From positions 1,531,796 through 1,595,795 of the forward strand of contig NMRA01000029.1 in assembly GCA_002633005.1 (NCBI GenBank): a stretch of 64,000 bases of DNA. Reading direction: 5' to 3'. The notes beneath the pieces were generated by a model, which had not been told where the DNA came from, made no database searches, and was given only the letters and a program-made list of their open reading frames with translations. The DNA is from Phoronis australis (lineage: Eukaryota > Phoronida > Phoronidae). This document shows positions 13,071 through 24,300 of this stretch, piece after piece. The translations under genes and the position numbers were made by a program. Positions within the stretch are counted from its first letter, which is position 1; every line of letters starts with the position of its first letter.

Positions 13071-14078
13071 CTTACATTTGTTGCTGCCCTTTGAATAATA
13101 GTTGGCATTGGTAAATTTTCCTTTTTGAAAACACTCGTTACCATTCTCATTAATTTTGGCAGTTATATTTTCAAATCTAAAGACACATATTGCTGTCGTC
13201 TGTGTCTCAGTGCCATGAAACACAGCCACGAGAACGCTCTCTTCAGCCCCGACCTCTGCAACCGAGGCGAGATTGTGTCCAAGTTTAGCTACTGTTCCAC
13301 TCTGAACGATGTCGTAATTAGTGCTTCCGTGCTTACACTCCATGGGTATTTCGATGTAGGAGTAGTACGTGACATCATCGTCACATATACGTGCAATTTT
13401 AGATGGCGGTGTGTCTTGAGAGGGTGTGTGAACAAGAAAGTATGTGTAGTCCTCCATGTGAAAGCCGTATCTGTAGGACAGCGAGACATCGGGATTTCTT
13501 ATTGTTAACTCGGCGTTTAACACCGACAATACCGGAAGTGGTCTTGTAGAAGTCGCGGGTACTTTTTCTGGACTCCTGTGCAATCCGTCAGTGTAAGTTA
13601 CTCCGACACAAATGGCTTCTTTGCCAGGGATTACAACAGCAACAGTCGATGCTTCTGGTGTGTTGGCTGCTACCATTGTGGCAATGCTGCGATCAGCCGT
13701 GTAGTCACTTATGTTGCAAAGGCGACGGACCTCACATGTCCCCTGTCGAACATTCCCGCAAGTAATGAGTGTATCGTTGTGTACTGCTAGTATTTTATTA
13801 TAGTTATTTGTCATAACACCACTTTCACAACTACTTGCTGAACAATATTTGCTGTCCATGACAGGTCCAGTCGACACATTCTGCAGCACTGTCAAGTCAC
13901 CATCCACCACGTACACGTGGTTGACGGCCCCGACGGCAAGCCTCCCGTCATTGAGCTTCGTTATATGGTTCAGTATTGTGGGCGTCTCCAACACGATACC
14001 CTCACCTACAGCTGCCAGAAACATAACGACTCTCACCAAAAGAACAGATGACATGGCTTTTCCAAATGAGATGCACAT
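13071..14078 (-). CDS. Second plexin: signal peptide and sema domain exon (first coding exon)
   Basis: Encodes 336 residues up to a strong donor (AAG/GTAAGA). Translation may start at 14078 (MCISFGKAM) or, more likely, at 14054, where MSSVLLVRVVMFLAAVGEG is a good signal peptide. Sema landmarks follow: ITKLNDGRLAVGAVNHVYVV (first blade), VSTGPVMDSKYC, NNYNKILAVHNDTLITCGNV and RQGTCEVRRLCNIS, then VAANTPEAST, SLSYRYGFHM, ARICDDDVTYYSYIEIPMEC and CVFRFENI. QGxCexRxLxNIS and DxxYYSYxExPxxC are plexin/semaphorin signatures. The product would be the ligand-binding extracellular head. The exon lies 17 kb beyond the 3' end of the other plexin, on the same strand, so it begins a second, tandem plexin gene. 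The remaining sema, PSI and IPT exons were not found downstream. It could be a full gene extending past the left edge, a truncated copy, or a secreted product. Confidence 0.85.
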
Positions 14079-14112
14079 TTTTACGCATAGGTGAAATGCA
14101 ACGGACTACTCC

Positions 14113-14120
14113 CTTTTATA
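14113..14120 (-). promoter_or_regulatory. TATA box of second plexin exon
   Basis: TATAAAAG on the minus strand, 35 bases before ATG 14078 and 59 bases before ATG 14054. A start site 25-30 bases down from it would leave only about 10 bases of leader for the first ATG but about 36 for the second. That supports the second ATG, which also has G at -3 and opens the better signal peptide. Confidence 0.5.
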
Positions 14121-14467
14121 GTGCAGTTTGGGATATAGTACCCTGTCTTGACCTGTAGTCTGAAAATGAGCATTATCTGGACTTTAAAAATGAATCACAA
14201 ATAATGCAATGCAGTTTTTAACCTGCGAATAATTTTTATCGAAATATAGTTTCATGTATCAATATGTTTACAGAGGCTTGTAAGTTGATAGATTCTGTCG
14301 AACTACACACTATCTACCCGTTTATACGATGAATGTTTTCAGTCATCCAGTTGGGTCATAATATAAGAATCAATAAATCTATTACTGGACTTACGGTACG
14401 TGGAGATCGCTACGTTGCTTCCTCCTCTCGAGAACTTCATCAGGCCATTGAGTTGTCCCGTGACTTG

Positions 14468-15047
14468 TCATGTGATCTGTCGTACAGTTTCCGCGGGTTT
14501 CTCATGTAAGTAAAACCGCAGCCTCCCCTGTCTACTGAGGTCAGGATTCTCCATTTTCTCGTAGATAGCCTCTCTGACCCCTCCTCGAAACCAATTTTCT
14601 TCTCTATCTAGGATCTTCACATCTTCCGGCGAAAGAGTGGTCTGTGGAAGCCATGTGACTAAAAACTGCAGAATCATAGCAGTCCCCATAACTGGACCTC
14701 CGATGCTGGTTGAAACGACTTTTCAGGGCTTGTTTGGTTTCCCCAATGTATGCTGCTCCACACCGCGGTTCCGAGCATGAAATGCCATACACCACATTTG
14801 ATGTTTTCTCTTTGCTGGTGTTGTCTTTCACATTTAACAATTGACTCCTTATGGTGTTAACAGGTTTGAATACAACAGCAATGTCGTGTCTCCTCATATG
14901 TGATTTGATATGGTCAGCAATCCCTAGCGCAAAAGGCAATGTTACCCTGATGTTTCCCCTATTGTCAGGCTGCCTCTTCTGAGGCCTGACTCTGTCATGG
15001 TTTGCCTTGTGGAAGGACCACTTCCGGTACCCACATCTTTTCAGCAC
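14468..15047 (-). pseudogene. Penelope-like GIY-YIG endonuclease fragment, left arm
   Basis: Starts LLKRCGYRKWSF-like linker sequence, then RVTLPFALGIADHIKSHMRR, YGISCSEPRCGAAYIGETKQ (the GIY-YIG core with its CCHH-type cysteines), LKSRFNQHRR and VFSHMASTDHS. One extra T then shifts the frame to a stop; the true continuation SPEDVKILDREENWFRGGV and REAIYEKMENPDLSRQGRL lies one frame over. The reverse transcriptase part is missing. Left as a pseudogene because of the frameshift and truncation. Confidence 0.85.
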
Positions 15048-15418
15048 TGTTCTGTTGTGTTCTATTTCAAAATCCTCTGTGTAGGGGATGGTTCTCGCTC
15101 AATAGTCCAACGTTCTAATCACGCCTAGTTTGTGAATCATCGGGTGATTGGAGTCAAACGGAAGATAGTAGCCCGTGGGAGTGGGTTTCCTATAAACCTT
15201 GAGGGGACCTTGACAAGCGTATCAAGACCATCTTCCGTTTGACTCCAATCACCCGTTGATTCACAAACTAGGCGTGATTAGAACGTTGGACTATCGAGCG
15301 AGAACCGTCCCCAACACAGAGTAGGACATTGATTTTGAAATACAACACAACAGAACAGTGCTGAAAAGATGTCAGTGGCTACCCGAAGTGGTCATTCCAC
15401 AAGGCAAACCATGACAGA

Positions 15419-15895
15419 GTGAGGCCTCAGAACACGCAGCCTGACAATAGGGGAAACATCAGGGTAACATTGCCTTTTGTGTCAGGGATCGCTGACCATA
15501 TCAAATCACATATGAGGAGACACGACATTGCTGTTGTATTCAAACCTAACACCATAAGGAGTCAATTGTTAAATGTGAAAGACAAAACCAGCAAAGAGAA
15601 AACATCAAATGTGGTGTATGGAATTTCATGCTCGGAACCGGGGTGTGGAGCAGCATACATTGGGGAAACCAAACAAGCCCTGAAAAGTCGTTTCAACCAG
15701 CATCGGAGGTCCAGTTATGGGGACTGCTATGATTCTGAAGTTTTTAGTCACATGGCTTCCACAGACCACTCTTTCGCCGGAAGATGTGAAGATCCTAGAT
15801 AGAGAAGAAAATTGGTTTCGAGGAGGGGTCAAAGAAGTTATCTACGAGAAAATGGGCGAATCCTGACCTTAATAGACAGGGGAGGCTGCGGTTTT
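15419..15895 (+). pseudogene. Penelope-like GIY-YIG endonuclease fragment, right arm
   Basis: Mirror copy of the left arm: RVTLPFVSGIADHIKSHMRR, YGISCSEPGCGAAYIGETKQ, LKSRFNQHRR and VFSHMASTDHS, followed by the same one-base frameshift into ...RCEDPR and a stop. The GIY-YIG tail (ILDREENWFRGGV) continues in another frame. It lacks one Val codon present in the left arm (FKPNTIRS versus FKPVNTIRS), and several substitutions differ. No reverse transcriptase part is present. Confidence 0.85.
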
Positions 15896-16052
15896 ACTTA
15901 CCTGAGAATCCCGCGGAATATGTACGACAAATCACATGACAAGTCACGTGACAACTCAGTGGCCTGATAAATTCCTCGAGAGGAGGACGCAACGTAGCCA
16001 AATCCACGTACCTTAAGTTCAGTAATAGATTTATTGATTCTTATACTATCTA

Positions 16053-18267
16053 GCCGTTTGCTTCCATTGGTTTCTGTCATCAAAATGAATTGATAGATCA
16101 GTTGCAAATTGCTACGAAGCTGCTCAAGTGTCTCTAAAAGTTACCCTACCCTGTCAAATTCGAAGTTTTTGACAATTTTTACTTACAGATGTCTCGCCTT
16201 TGTTGCGAGACTGATTTTTCAGTAGAGATTTGCATGCTTTAGACAATTGTTCGCTCACAGTTGGTGTTTATGACAACAATTTAAATTCCACAGTTGGCTT
16301 AAATGAAAGGCTGGGGGCGCTTTTTGTTAGGAAATTGAAATCGAAAGTTTTCGGTGGACCGTTTCAGACTTCTTGAGGCATTAATATTAAACGATTTCTA
16401 GTAACATAACAACAGTTGGTAAACGACAATTAAAAACTTTCGAAAATGGAAAATATACGATGCAAGAGAGAGAGAGAGAGAGAGAGAGAGGTTTTGAAGA
16501 TGAAAAAGGTATGTAATTCCAACGTAAAGCCACCAAACCGGTTTTCAAGCCCATAAGCATGTGAAAGTACTACAACAACACTCTAAGCTTTGTTTATTTT
16601 TTGTTATAATACTAGAGGTCTTCACTACTAAAATAGCTGCTGGGTGCTATCATTGTCTCGCCGGCATTTTGACTATCTTATGGAAGAGAGACAGGCGCTA
16701 TCCAGCCCTGCATTTTGCAGGCTTCAGGTATATAACCCAAATACAATTACACAAAAGATTAATTATGTCACTCGAATATAACAATATGAGACTATGAACA
16801 TATAAGTCAAAAACACGAAAAATTTATATGAAGTTGCTCTTTTACTAAACTTCCATACAATTCAAATAAACACATGCAGATCTAAATTGAGTGGATGGGT
16901 ACCGTAAGGTGTATTGCAGAACTTCGATAATCAAGACTATTGTATTTCCACAGGTTCGAACTGTCTTTATCTGGTTTCACGTATGTACAACGTTTTAGTC
17001 TATGAAGTACTTAGTGGTTATCTCAATGAAGTGCTGTACAAAGACGGCGCATTGCATGCATTAACGAAAATGTTGAAGTATGTGACAGAAAATTTACGTT
17101 ACCACTCGGTTGGCCAGGGTCAAAATTACTCACTTATGTGACTACATTGCGTAATGACTGCCAACCGTTGTGAGGAAAAACAGGTGGTTATGAAAGTATG
17201 GAGAAAATTTGAATCCAGAAAAAAGATTGAAAGCGATGGTAAATATAGGAGCCATTAACCATTACGACACCCGGCATAATTAGAAGAGGTGATTGTCAAC
17301 TTAAAGCCCAAGCAAATGCTATTAATACATTGCACTGATATAACAATTTTGGGACCAGAAAATGTACAATGCTACTGTAAGTGCTGGATAGCAAAAACAA
17401 ATACTACGAGGTCTATTTCAGTCTGCTTAGAACACAATAATGGTCACTATTGTGACTAGCACACCTTTACGTAATTAACTTGGGAAACTGAAAGGGAAAC
17501 TAAAAATTTTGCAATGCCTTTGGTCGAATATCCACAAATAAAAAATGCAGAGTTTAACATCGTTATAGTATGAGAGTAACAAGTGTGTAGAATTTGACAT
17601 TTGAATGTGTAAATGCATGTATCTGCCATTAATTGGGTCACTGGGTCAAACGACCACATCTTTCAGTAATATTTATCTGAAGAAAAGACACATGTATTAT
17701 AAATTTTAAAAATGTCGTGCTGAGGTGTGATACGTTAAAGGTAGCTAACTATTTGTTGGCAGTTGATACCAGAAGAGACGATGTAGATACTTCAGTATTT
17801 GTTATGTTTTATGTAATTATTTGGGCCGGAGGCTAATTTTTTAACAACAAAGTAAACATCTATCTATACAAGAATAAAACTCCCTGACAAGCTCTGTTGT
17901 TGCCTTAATGGTTTCGATTTTCATTTAATAACTTTTGAGTTGATCATGAAACCGTTGTCCTATTTTGATAACCTCATAGCCAAAAGTGGGACTTAAAAAC
18001 AATTAGTTCTACCGTTTTAGAATACGGTGTATAATTTATAAATTACACAGAACGTCGTCACTTGGATCCGGGAGTTGATGATAGAAACTGCTTAGATAAC
18101 GGTTATACTACTTAGCTTTGAAATATTCTGGCATCTAGGCTATATAATCGTCCAGTAGCTTTTGAGGAACAACATCATTTGATCAGTAGATCCGCATCAG
18201 CAATTTAACGTTTAATATTATCCAAAAAGGAACAATGACTAAAACGGCAATTGGGGAAATATTTGCC
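16053..18267. other. No gene recognised
   Basis: AT-rich sequence with one (AG)13 tract. Short frames at 16561-16797, 16914-17141 and 17456-17659 show no recognisable domain. Confidence 0.5.
16465..16490. repeat. (AG)13 microsatellite
   Basis: Thirteen consecutive AG dinucleotides at 16465-16490, without interruption. Confidence 0.95.
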
Positions 18268-18477
18268 TTACATCTCAAACCGTTGATAAATCCTGATCAC
18301 GAACTCAACATGTCTTTGGTTATGACAATCGCCAAGCACTGAAAATGGACGCTCTTCCAATACCCTCGCTAAATGTGGGATTCTTGTTGATTCGGACATC
18401 AACTGCACTGGTACGGCATTGCGACTGAAGTCAGCGTGATCTGTCATCAACTTCCGGAGGAAAGCGTCCGTCGCTTT
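18268..18477 (-). CDS. Unidentified coding-like frame
   Basis: Open between stops at 18478-18480 and 18268-18270: DAFLRKLMTDHADFSRNAVP, VQLMSESTRIPHLARVL, EERPFSVLGDCHNQRHVEF, VIRIYQRFEM. The residue composition looks protein-like, and the frame is rich in charged residues. I recognise no domain and see no convincing splice sites. It could be part of an undetected element or chance. Confidence 0.25.
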   Translation of the reverse strand, partial: KATDAFLRKLMTDHADFSRNAVPVQLMSESTRIPHLARVLEERPFSVLGDCHNQRHVEFVIRIYQRFEM

Positions 18478-20747
18478 TTACTGCATTACCCACACGTGCG
18501 TTATGAGTTTGAGTAAATAAAGCGCTCACGTTTTCAAGAGAACACGATATCGTTACATGTCATTACCCGTATACAGGGAAACATAAATTATATTTTCCCC
18601 GACTACGCTTCCTCATGGAGTCCGCCTGGCGGTGACGGGCGAAAGCTACTGATGCAGTTGACCTTTGCACACGCGTACAAAAAAATTCTTGACACAAGAT
18701 CATATTTCCTTCAGAACATAAAGCGACAGTTAAACCTGTTTGCACTGGAAGGCGATACAATGACCTCCATTTACTATTACCTGTAAACAGTCTGGACATG
18801 GTCACCCTTTGCTATCACAATTCGAGATACCTTGATCTGGTAGAACAAGCTAGAGAGATGAAGCTAGAAAAAATTTGACAGATTTGCGTTATTTTCAGCT
18901 ACACAATGATTTGAAAGGATGCCCTTTAGACACACCTTTCATAGTGAAAAAAGCATTTGCACTGTACGTATCTAGCGAAGCCGGTTATCTCCATGAATTA
19001 GACTTTTGGGGCCGTCCTATCTTTCTATACATGTACCTTGATAGCATCGAGTATTTTTAATTTGCTCGCCGTATTGAAGTGTGGTGTTGATCTGATGTGA
19101 TAAGTGAAAAATTGTCCATTTGTCAAAACGAACCACAATTCGAACCACATTACTCTTAGTATTGCACGCATTTGACATCAATATCGATTTTACCAAGTAA
19201 ATTACTACAGAAACAATCACGGTACCAAGTTTCAAATCAAAAATGAAGTGTGTTGCAGTTGCTATTGAATCATTGGCTCGGGGGCCGGAGGACGCAAATG
19301 TTTTGACAGGGTGTGCCTCGGGAAACTTGCTTGGGCTCTCTGACAGTTGTAAACGGCGAGCTTCCATGAAGTTTGTAGCACATGTATGAGCAAGTTGACT
19401 GAAGAATCATGCATTGATACATTGACAAAGCAATTATGCTTAAATTGAAATAACGTTTATTTTTCCCTCGGCAAACTGACCGCAAAATTTGATGCTCGGC
19501 ACGAAGAGGTTTTAAATTCTACATCGGCGAAACTTTCTGCAAACTGAGCAGCTTACCGGCAATGAAACGCGACCTACCGAAATCAGGGATGGCAAGGNTT
19601 AGGTAGAATGGTGGGTTTGGTGAAACAAGCATGAATCTCGGTAAACAGTTAAAAAGGTTTCTTCGGAAGACATTAAAGGAGCATGCCACCCAAAAAACAA
19701 CCTAATTTGTATCAATTTAGATCGAGTAGTTCTACTCCATAACGACACGTAGGGTTGCGTTACCTCACACCTGACGGCAGACGGAGGTGTTGAAATTATC
19801 CAATGACGTCATCGGTTTCACACGCAGTCTGTTCAGCAGTTCACAACACGGATTACTGGTGTCAGCTTATCGCTTGAAGTCATCGTTTAACACCAATAAC
19901 TCATCAAACTTCGATGTAAAACCCCTAAAAATACACCGAGTTCTTACAAAAACGTGTTGTTTTATTTCGCTCTTAAGGATTTATTGGTGTTTGGACACAC
20001 CGTAGCCTACAAAGTTCGGCAGGCCAATATGGTCCGTAGCAGGAGTTTGGGGTGCGTTCGGAGATAATTTCGAAGTATTTTCCGTGAGATACACACAGGA
20101 GAACCTAGATCTGTGTTGTTTAGACTTGTGATTTTTTGAGTTCTAAGCACAAAACGCTTGTTATCCTGGCCGAATTGAGTGACTCGTTATCACGGTCAGT
20201 GGCTCGGAAACTGATCAGACATCACGAACATAAACCAGCCAAATTGGTGTAAACTTAACTTCAGGTCAAGAAAATAGTATACTAGTGAGTCAAAGTAATG
20301 TGCACGTGATTATGTTGGTGAATTAGCCACGAAACTGCAAATCTACTTACTTGTCGGGGGCCGCGAATTCAGGTTCCGCTTTGGCCACAACACCGTCAGG
20401 GCAGAAGTTGTACGTTGACAATCATTATTTGAGTAATGTAAATGTAAATAAAGATTCCCCTAACACCTGGCCGTGGGATGGAAATCGAATTGTTTCACAA
20501 CAGTTTCTGCCAACACTAAATTAGCATGAGCTCACACGGCCTCGGTGTCTCGTCAATTAGGTTTATTGCACCTAAAGCTGGTAACGCAGTGATTTATTCA
20601 TTGCTGGCTTCCCAAATCATTTGCACTCACGAACATTCCAAAGGCATTACAAATTGCATCTAATGAGGCAGACTTTGTTACAGTTTTATATAAGTATTGG
20701 TTAGGGTGTGAATAATTCATTTTGAACGCTCAGTAATAAACGCCAAC

Positions 20748-20918
20748 ATGGCAACTCGCAATCCCGACTTAGGACGAGCTAGAGCTCATCAGTCCCGACT
20801 TCGCAGGTGGATCGTTAATTTTACAGGCTATCATTTCGAACAGGAATACAGTGAAGAAGAAATACTAGAGAGGTGCCGTGAACAAGCTCAGACAACGGAA
20901 CGTATGCGGAGTTCTTAA
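20748..20918 (+). CDS. Short basic ORF inside Kolobok-like element
   Basis: An ATG-initiated 56-codon frame: MATRNPDLGRARAHQSRLRR, WIVNFTGYHFEQEYSEEE, ILERCREQAQTTERMRSS, stop. A TATATAAG motif lies about 55 bases upstream (near 20687), which is reasonable spacing for a promoter. GTAAGC directly after the stop could be a splice donor. The arginine-rich start and acidic middle suggest a nucleic-acid-associated protein, but I recognise no family. It may be an accessory ORF or a piece of the element's original transposase. Confidence 0.35.
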   Translation: MATRNPDLGRARAHQSRLRRWIVNFTGYHFEQEYSEEEILERCREQAQTTERMRSS

Positions 20919-21200
20919 GTAAGCCGGCATTCGTGAGGCACTGTCGACGTCTGCAGGTCACAGACACGGAGGTGTTTCACGGCCTCATACTTGCTATTTA
21001 CTGCATACATTTCATTCTTCACTACCATGAGCCACTTCCTAAGCATTTCGGACTCTCGAGGAAGTAAAAAAACGATATACCCGCTTTCCTCGCAGCTGCT
21101 TAGTTCGAACAAGCGGGAACGGTGCACCGCAACATAGCGGCATTCACTCTGCATATGAACCACTGACGTCTCTAGCGTCGTTTCTCACCTTCCCCACAGG
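20915..21200 (-). pseudogene. Degenerate THAP zinc-finger domain (Kolobok-type)
   Basis: One frame reads MLRCTVPACSN, then a stop, then KAGISFFYFLESPKC. A second frame continues LRKWLMVVKNEMY...VKHLRVCDLQTS. Together they follow the THAP order C-x4-C, FFxFP-like, RKW, then C-x2-H. The domain is disabled by an in-frame stop, a frameshift and loss of the last zinc ligand (Gln where His is expected after VCDL). A DNA-binding role in the transposase is known for the family; this copy cannot do it as written. Confidence 0.65.
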
Positions 21201-21312
21201 TTAACGCGACACCTCTTGGCAAGGTAAGGTCGACCGTATGCGAGGCGATGTGGATATAGACCGATTAAGACGGCAAAAGAGACTAATTAAATCGGGTGGC
21301 ATTCTCCTTTAA

Positions 21313-24300
21313 GTAACAGGGCCATTCTAGATAAATGTCGTGAACCTCCCAAAATATTTTTTCGAAAATTATATCCGCCATAGCAATAGAACATTTGTTC
21401 AGGCTGAAGTTGCTACCTACAAATTACAGAAGAAATGGTTGTTGTTCGTTTGACGCAATGAACAAAGTGGTTCTCATTCCGAAATCGCAACGCTTCTTAA
21501 AAATGATAGTAAATATGCTATTTAGCTTAAACTAGTGACTACTAGCCATTTCAAGTGTTATATGGACAGTAAATTACTGGTGAATGATTTATAATACAAG
21601 GGAAAAACATCCCCACTCTTAAAATTTATAAAACGTACAATATCAACTGCCAACTTTGTCACAGGTTGAATCTGAGATAGCCATGCATCTAAAAATCACA
21701 CTGAGGTACACTGGACCGATTTCCATGCGCGTTTCCTTTAACCCACAATACTTTAACAGAGAGTAGAGTAGATGAGGGCGAAGCCCTCAGACAGCTTCGC
21801 GAGATCGGAGGATCTCGCCTTCTGTCCTTGCTGTGGTTGATGTGGACGTGGATCGAGGGCAGGACCTGGTAGGCCGGTGGTGGTATAGGTGGTGTGCTTG
21901 ATCTTCTTCTGGAGACGAGACGCTGGCTGGATGGCAACAGCGTTATTGACATCAATACTTTAACCGCTCTAATTACTGTGCTTATGATAAGAAATATGTG
22001 AACTTCCGGTTCTGTTGACCAGGCTCTCGGTTGATTTGATGTGACATGCGGAGAAGGCCCCCGATGTTGTTACCTCGGTCTTTTCACATACATGTATTCG
22101 ACAACTAACCCTCATCATCGACAACCATCAGATCAATTATGCCTTATATTATTCACATTCTGTGAAATACGCGTAACAGCTTATTATTTAAAATGACTTA
22201 TTCTGTGGGAACTCCCATATTAATATTGGGGGCTCAACGAAAGGTGCGGGATAGCGGGGACTTCTATATCAACATAGTTATTGAGTTCAATTCATAAACC
22301 CAAGTACCCAAACATCTTTCAAATCCATGGTGATCGCAAAAACCTCATGTAGGCAAGGAAATAATGCAGTACTGTTTTTAGTCAAGTGATTGTTTTCCTT
22401 TTCTCAACAAGCCACTATTTACGTGCGCACAATGGGCTACCTGCGATCATCAAGGATTTGAAAAACTAAAACTTTCATTGGTGGAAGAGTCATGTTTTTC
22501 AAAAGATATTGAAAGACGCGCGACCTTGGTGGTAAAGGTATCCACTTACCTTAGGACGAGAGGTAATAACTATCCACCACAGTAGTGTCAACAATACAAA
22601 AGGAATGCTGACTCATCCATAAGATTGCAATGCCCGTGGCCTTTCACAAAAACAACATCGTGGATGAGGTGGATTTTAACATTTCCAGTACATGTACGTT
22701 TTTAAGTACGTTCCCCTGGCCTGCATGCACAAACATTCTCGTCAGTCGTTATTTCTGCATATTCACTTGCAGGCGAAATACTTAATACTGAGCGAGTGAT
22801 GGTCCATCCTGCACCCCACGTGTAGGTGTGTAAAAAGTTGCCAGTAATTTGCTAAAAGCGATCACAGCCGTCACTGTCGTACTTATTAGACTTCATATGA
22901 GAACTTACAGAATCATAGATTCTTAAAATGGTAATAAGAAATCAGAGGTAAGCAGATCCACCTACCGTATCCGACAAAATGCTGGAGTCTCTGGGATACC
23001 AGGAAATTTGCTCGCACACCACTTCCTTGTTGTTTATTTGATACATGTATGGTTGGCCGCCCTTACCAAATACTTTGTTTATCGTTGTCAAATTCCTGTT
23101 GACTGTAGTCTGTTTGTCGTGTTCTATTCATTTGAATATCGACTGCAAGTGAAATGTTGTTAAAGGTGTTTACTTATGATCTATAGGCGTGCCGAATAGT
23201 GCTGTCCAATTAATCAGGCGCATGGATAACACCCCATGGCCAAATTCAATGGCTTGATTTAGAGATTGTGAACAAAAACTGGCACAGATAAAATGGCTCA
23301 AATAGTGCTACCTCATATAGTTTATAAGTAGAGACAGCCACAAGGCTTTCAAGTCTTAGGACTGACTTTATGAAAACATGTAATCTTGAGCACGTTCAGC
23401 AAAACCGGACTGACCAATTGTAGCCATACATTCTGTGGCTAGTATATACATGTATATCCATTGGTATCATTAGCCAACGATATGTCAAGGTTGTGACCGA
23501 GATTTGGCTTTGTTATCAAGTTGTACGTGGTGAAAAAGATAAAGCTCGTTGCAGTGTGACTGTCTAAGAAGACGACCGATATTAAAAAAGATAAAGAAAA
23601 CTCTGCAAATCTACAGGGTACAATCAATATCCTCAAAGCTGTATACATCAACCCCAGGACAGGATCTAAAGGAGATGCTACTGTACCACTCGTTACACGC
23701 CAATTCACGCTAGCCTATTTATTATAAGATTAGGCATACAGCAGGTCAACGAATTTGTTGCATTGTAGACTCCCTAGGCCAACGTTTAATGTTGCCAAGT
23801 TTGAAGAGATCTTACGTAAGGTGATCTTTTACCCTTCCATAGATGGAGTCAGTGCTTATTATTTGGGCGGCATGTGACCCTAATACAACCAAAAAGCTTT
23901 GAGACCGGTAAAACAGTGGCCACGTGGAGCTGCACATTTCAGAAATTCGGTAACGTGAGGTCAGCTTCGAATAAGCAGGCAAATCAAATGTTACGCCAAC
24001 AGAATTTGCATGCAAGTGGACGAGAAAGCGTGCTGTTTACCAATGATTACCGTGAGAATTTCTTCGAGTCGGCATATTAGTGGCTTGACGTTGCCGTTGT
24101 CACGGATTGAAGTGAGCTAGTCCCTATAACTAGGCTTGGCTGAACGTGTTGGAGTTAATTACTGTCATAAACCAGCATTCCTGTTTAGCGTACGGGTTTC
24201 AAAGTCAAAGAACGAACAATAAGTAAGGGTAACGACCAATCTGAAAAGTAAATAGTTGCCGTCTTGGGATTTTTAAAATCGATGCATTATCAGAGAAATT

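Larger units (their letters stand above)
14357..16052. mobile_element. Head-to-head palindrome of two Penelope-like element fragments
   Basis: Two arms of roughly 815 bases (about 14357-15175 and 15230-16052) are reverse complements with scattered differences, separated by about 54 bases. Each arm carries the C-terminal part of a Penelope-like retroelement, with the GIY-YIG endonuclease reading outward. Shared landmarks in both arms include the REENWF box near the outer side. Inverted partial copies are usual for Penelope-like elements. The left arm ends about 280 bases upstream of the second plexin start. Confidence 0.85.
19677..21308. mobile_element. Kolobok-like DNA transposon, TTAA target duplication, degenerate
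   Basis: TTAA at 19673-19676 and 21309-21312 flank a 1,632-bp unit with inverted ends: AGGAGCATGCCACCC on the left and, read inward from the right, AGGAGAATGCCACCC (14 of 15 match). TTAA duplications with RGG termini and a THAP-domain transposase are features of the Kolobok superfamily, and a ruined THAP segment is present inside at 20915-21200. The element also holds a short plus-strand ORF. It is too short and broken for a functional transposase, so it is non-autonomous or decayed. piggyBac also uses TTAA but normally has CCC ends. Confidence 0.75.

Noticed and set aside
18514-18786. Plus-strand open frame without ATG (LTFAHAYKKILDTRSYFLQN)
   Set aside because: Open for about 90 codons, but the opposite strand is open over the same bases, there are no splice signals, and no domain is recognised.
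21771-21826. Hammerhead ribozyme
   Set aside because: GATGAGGGC...GCCCTC superficially resembles the CTGATGA-stem II part, but the required GAAA after the stem is absent (TCAGAC instead), so the catalytic core is missing.
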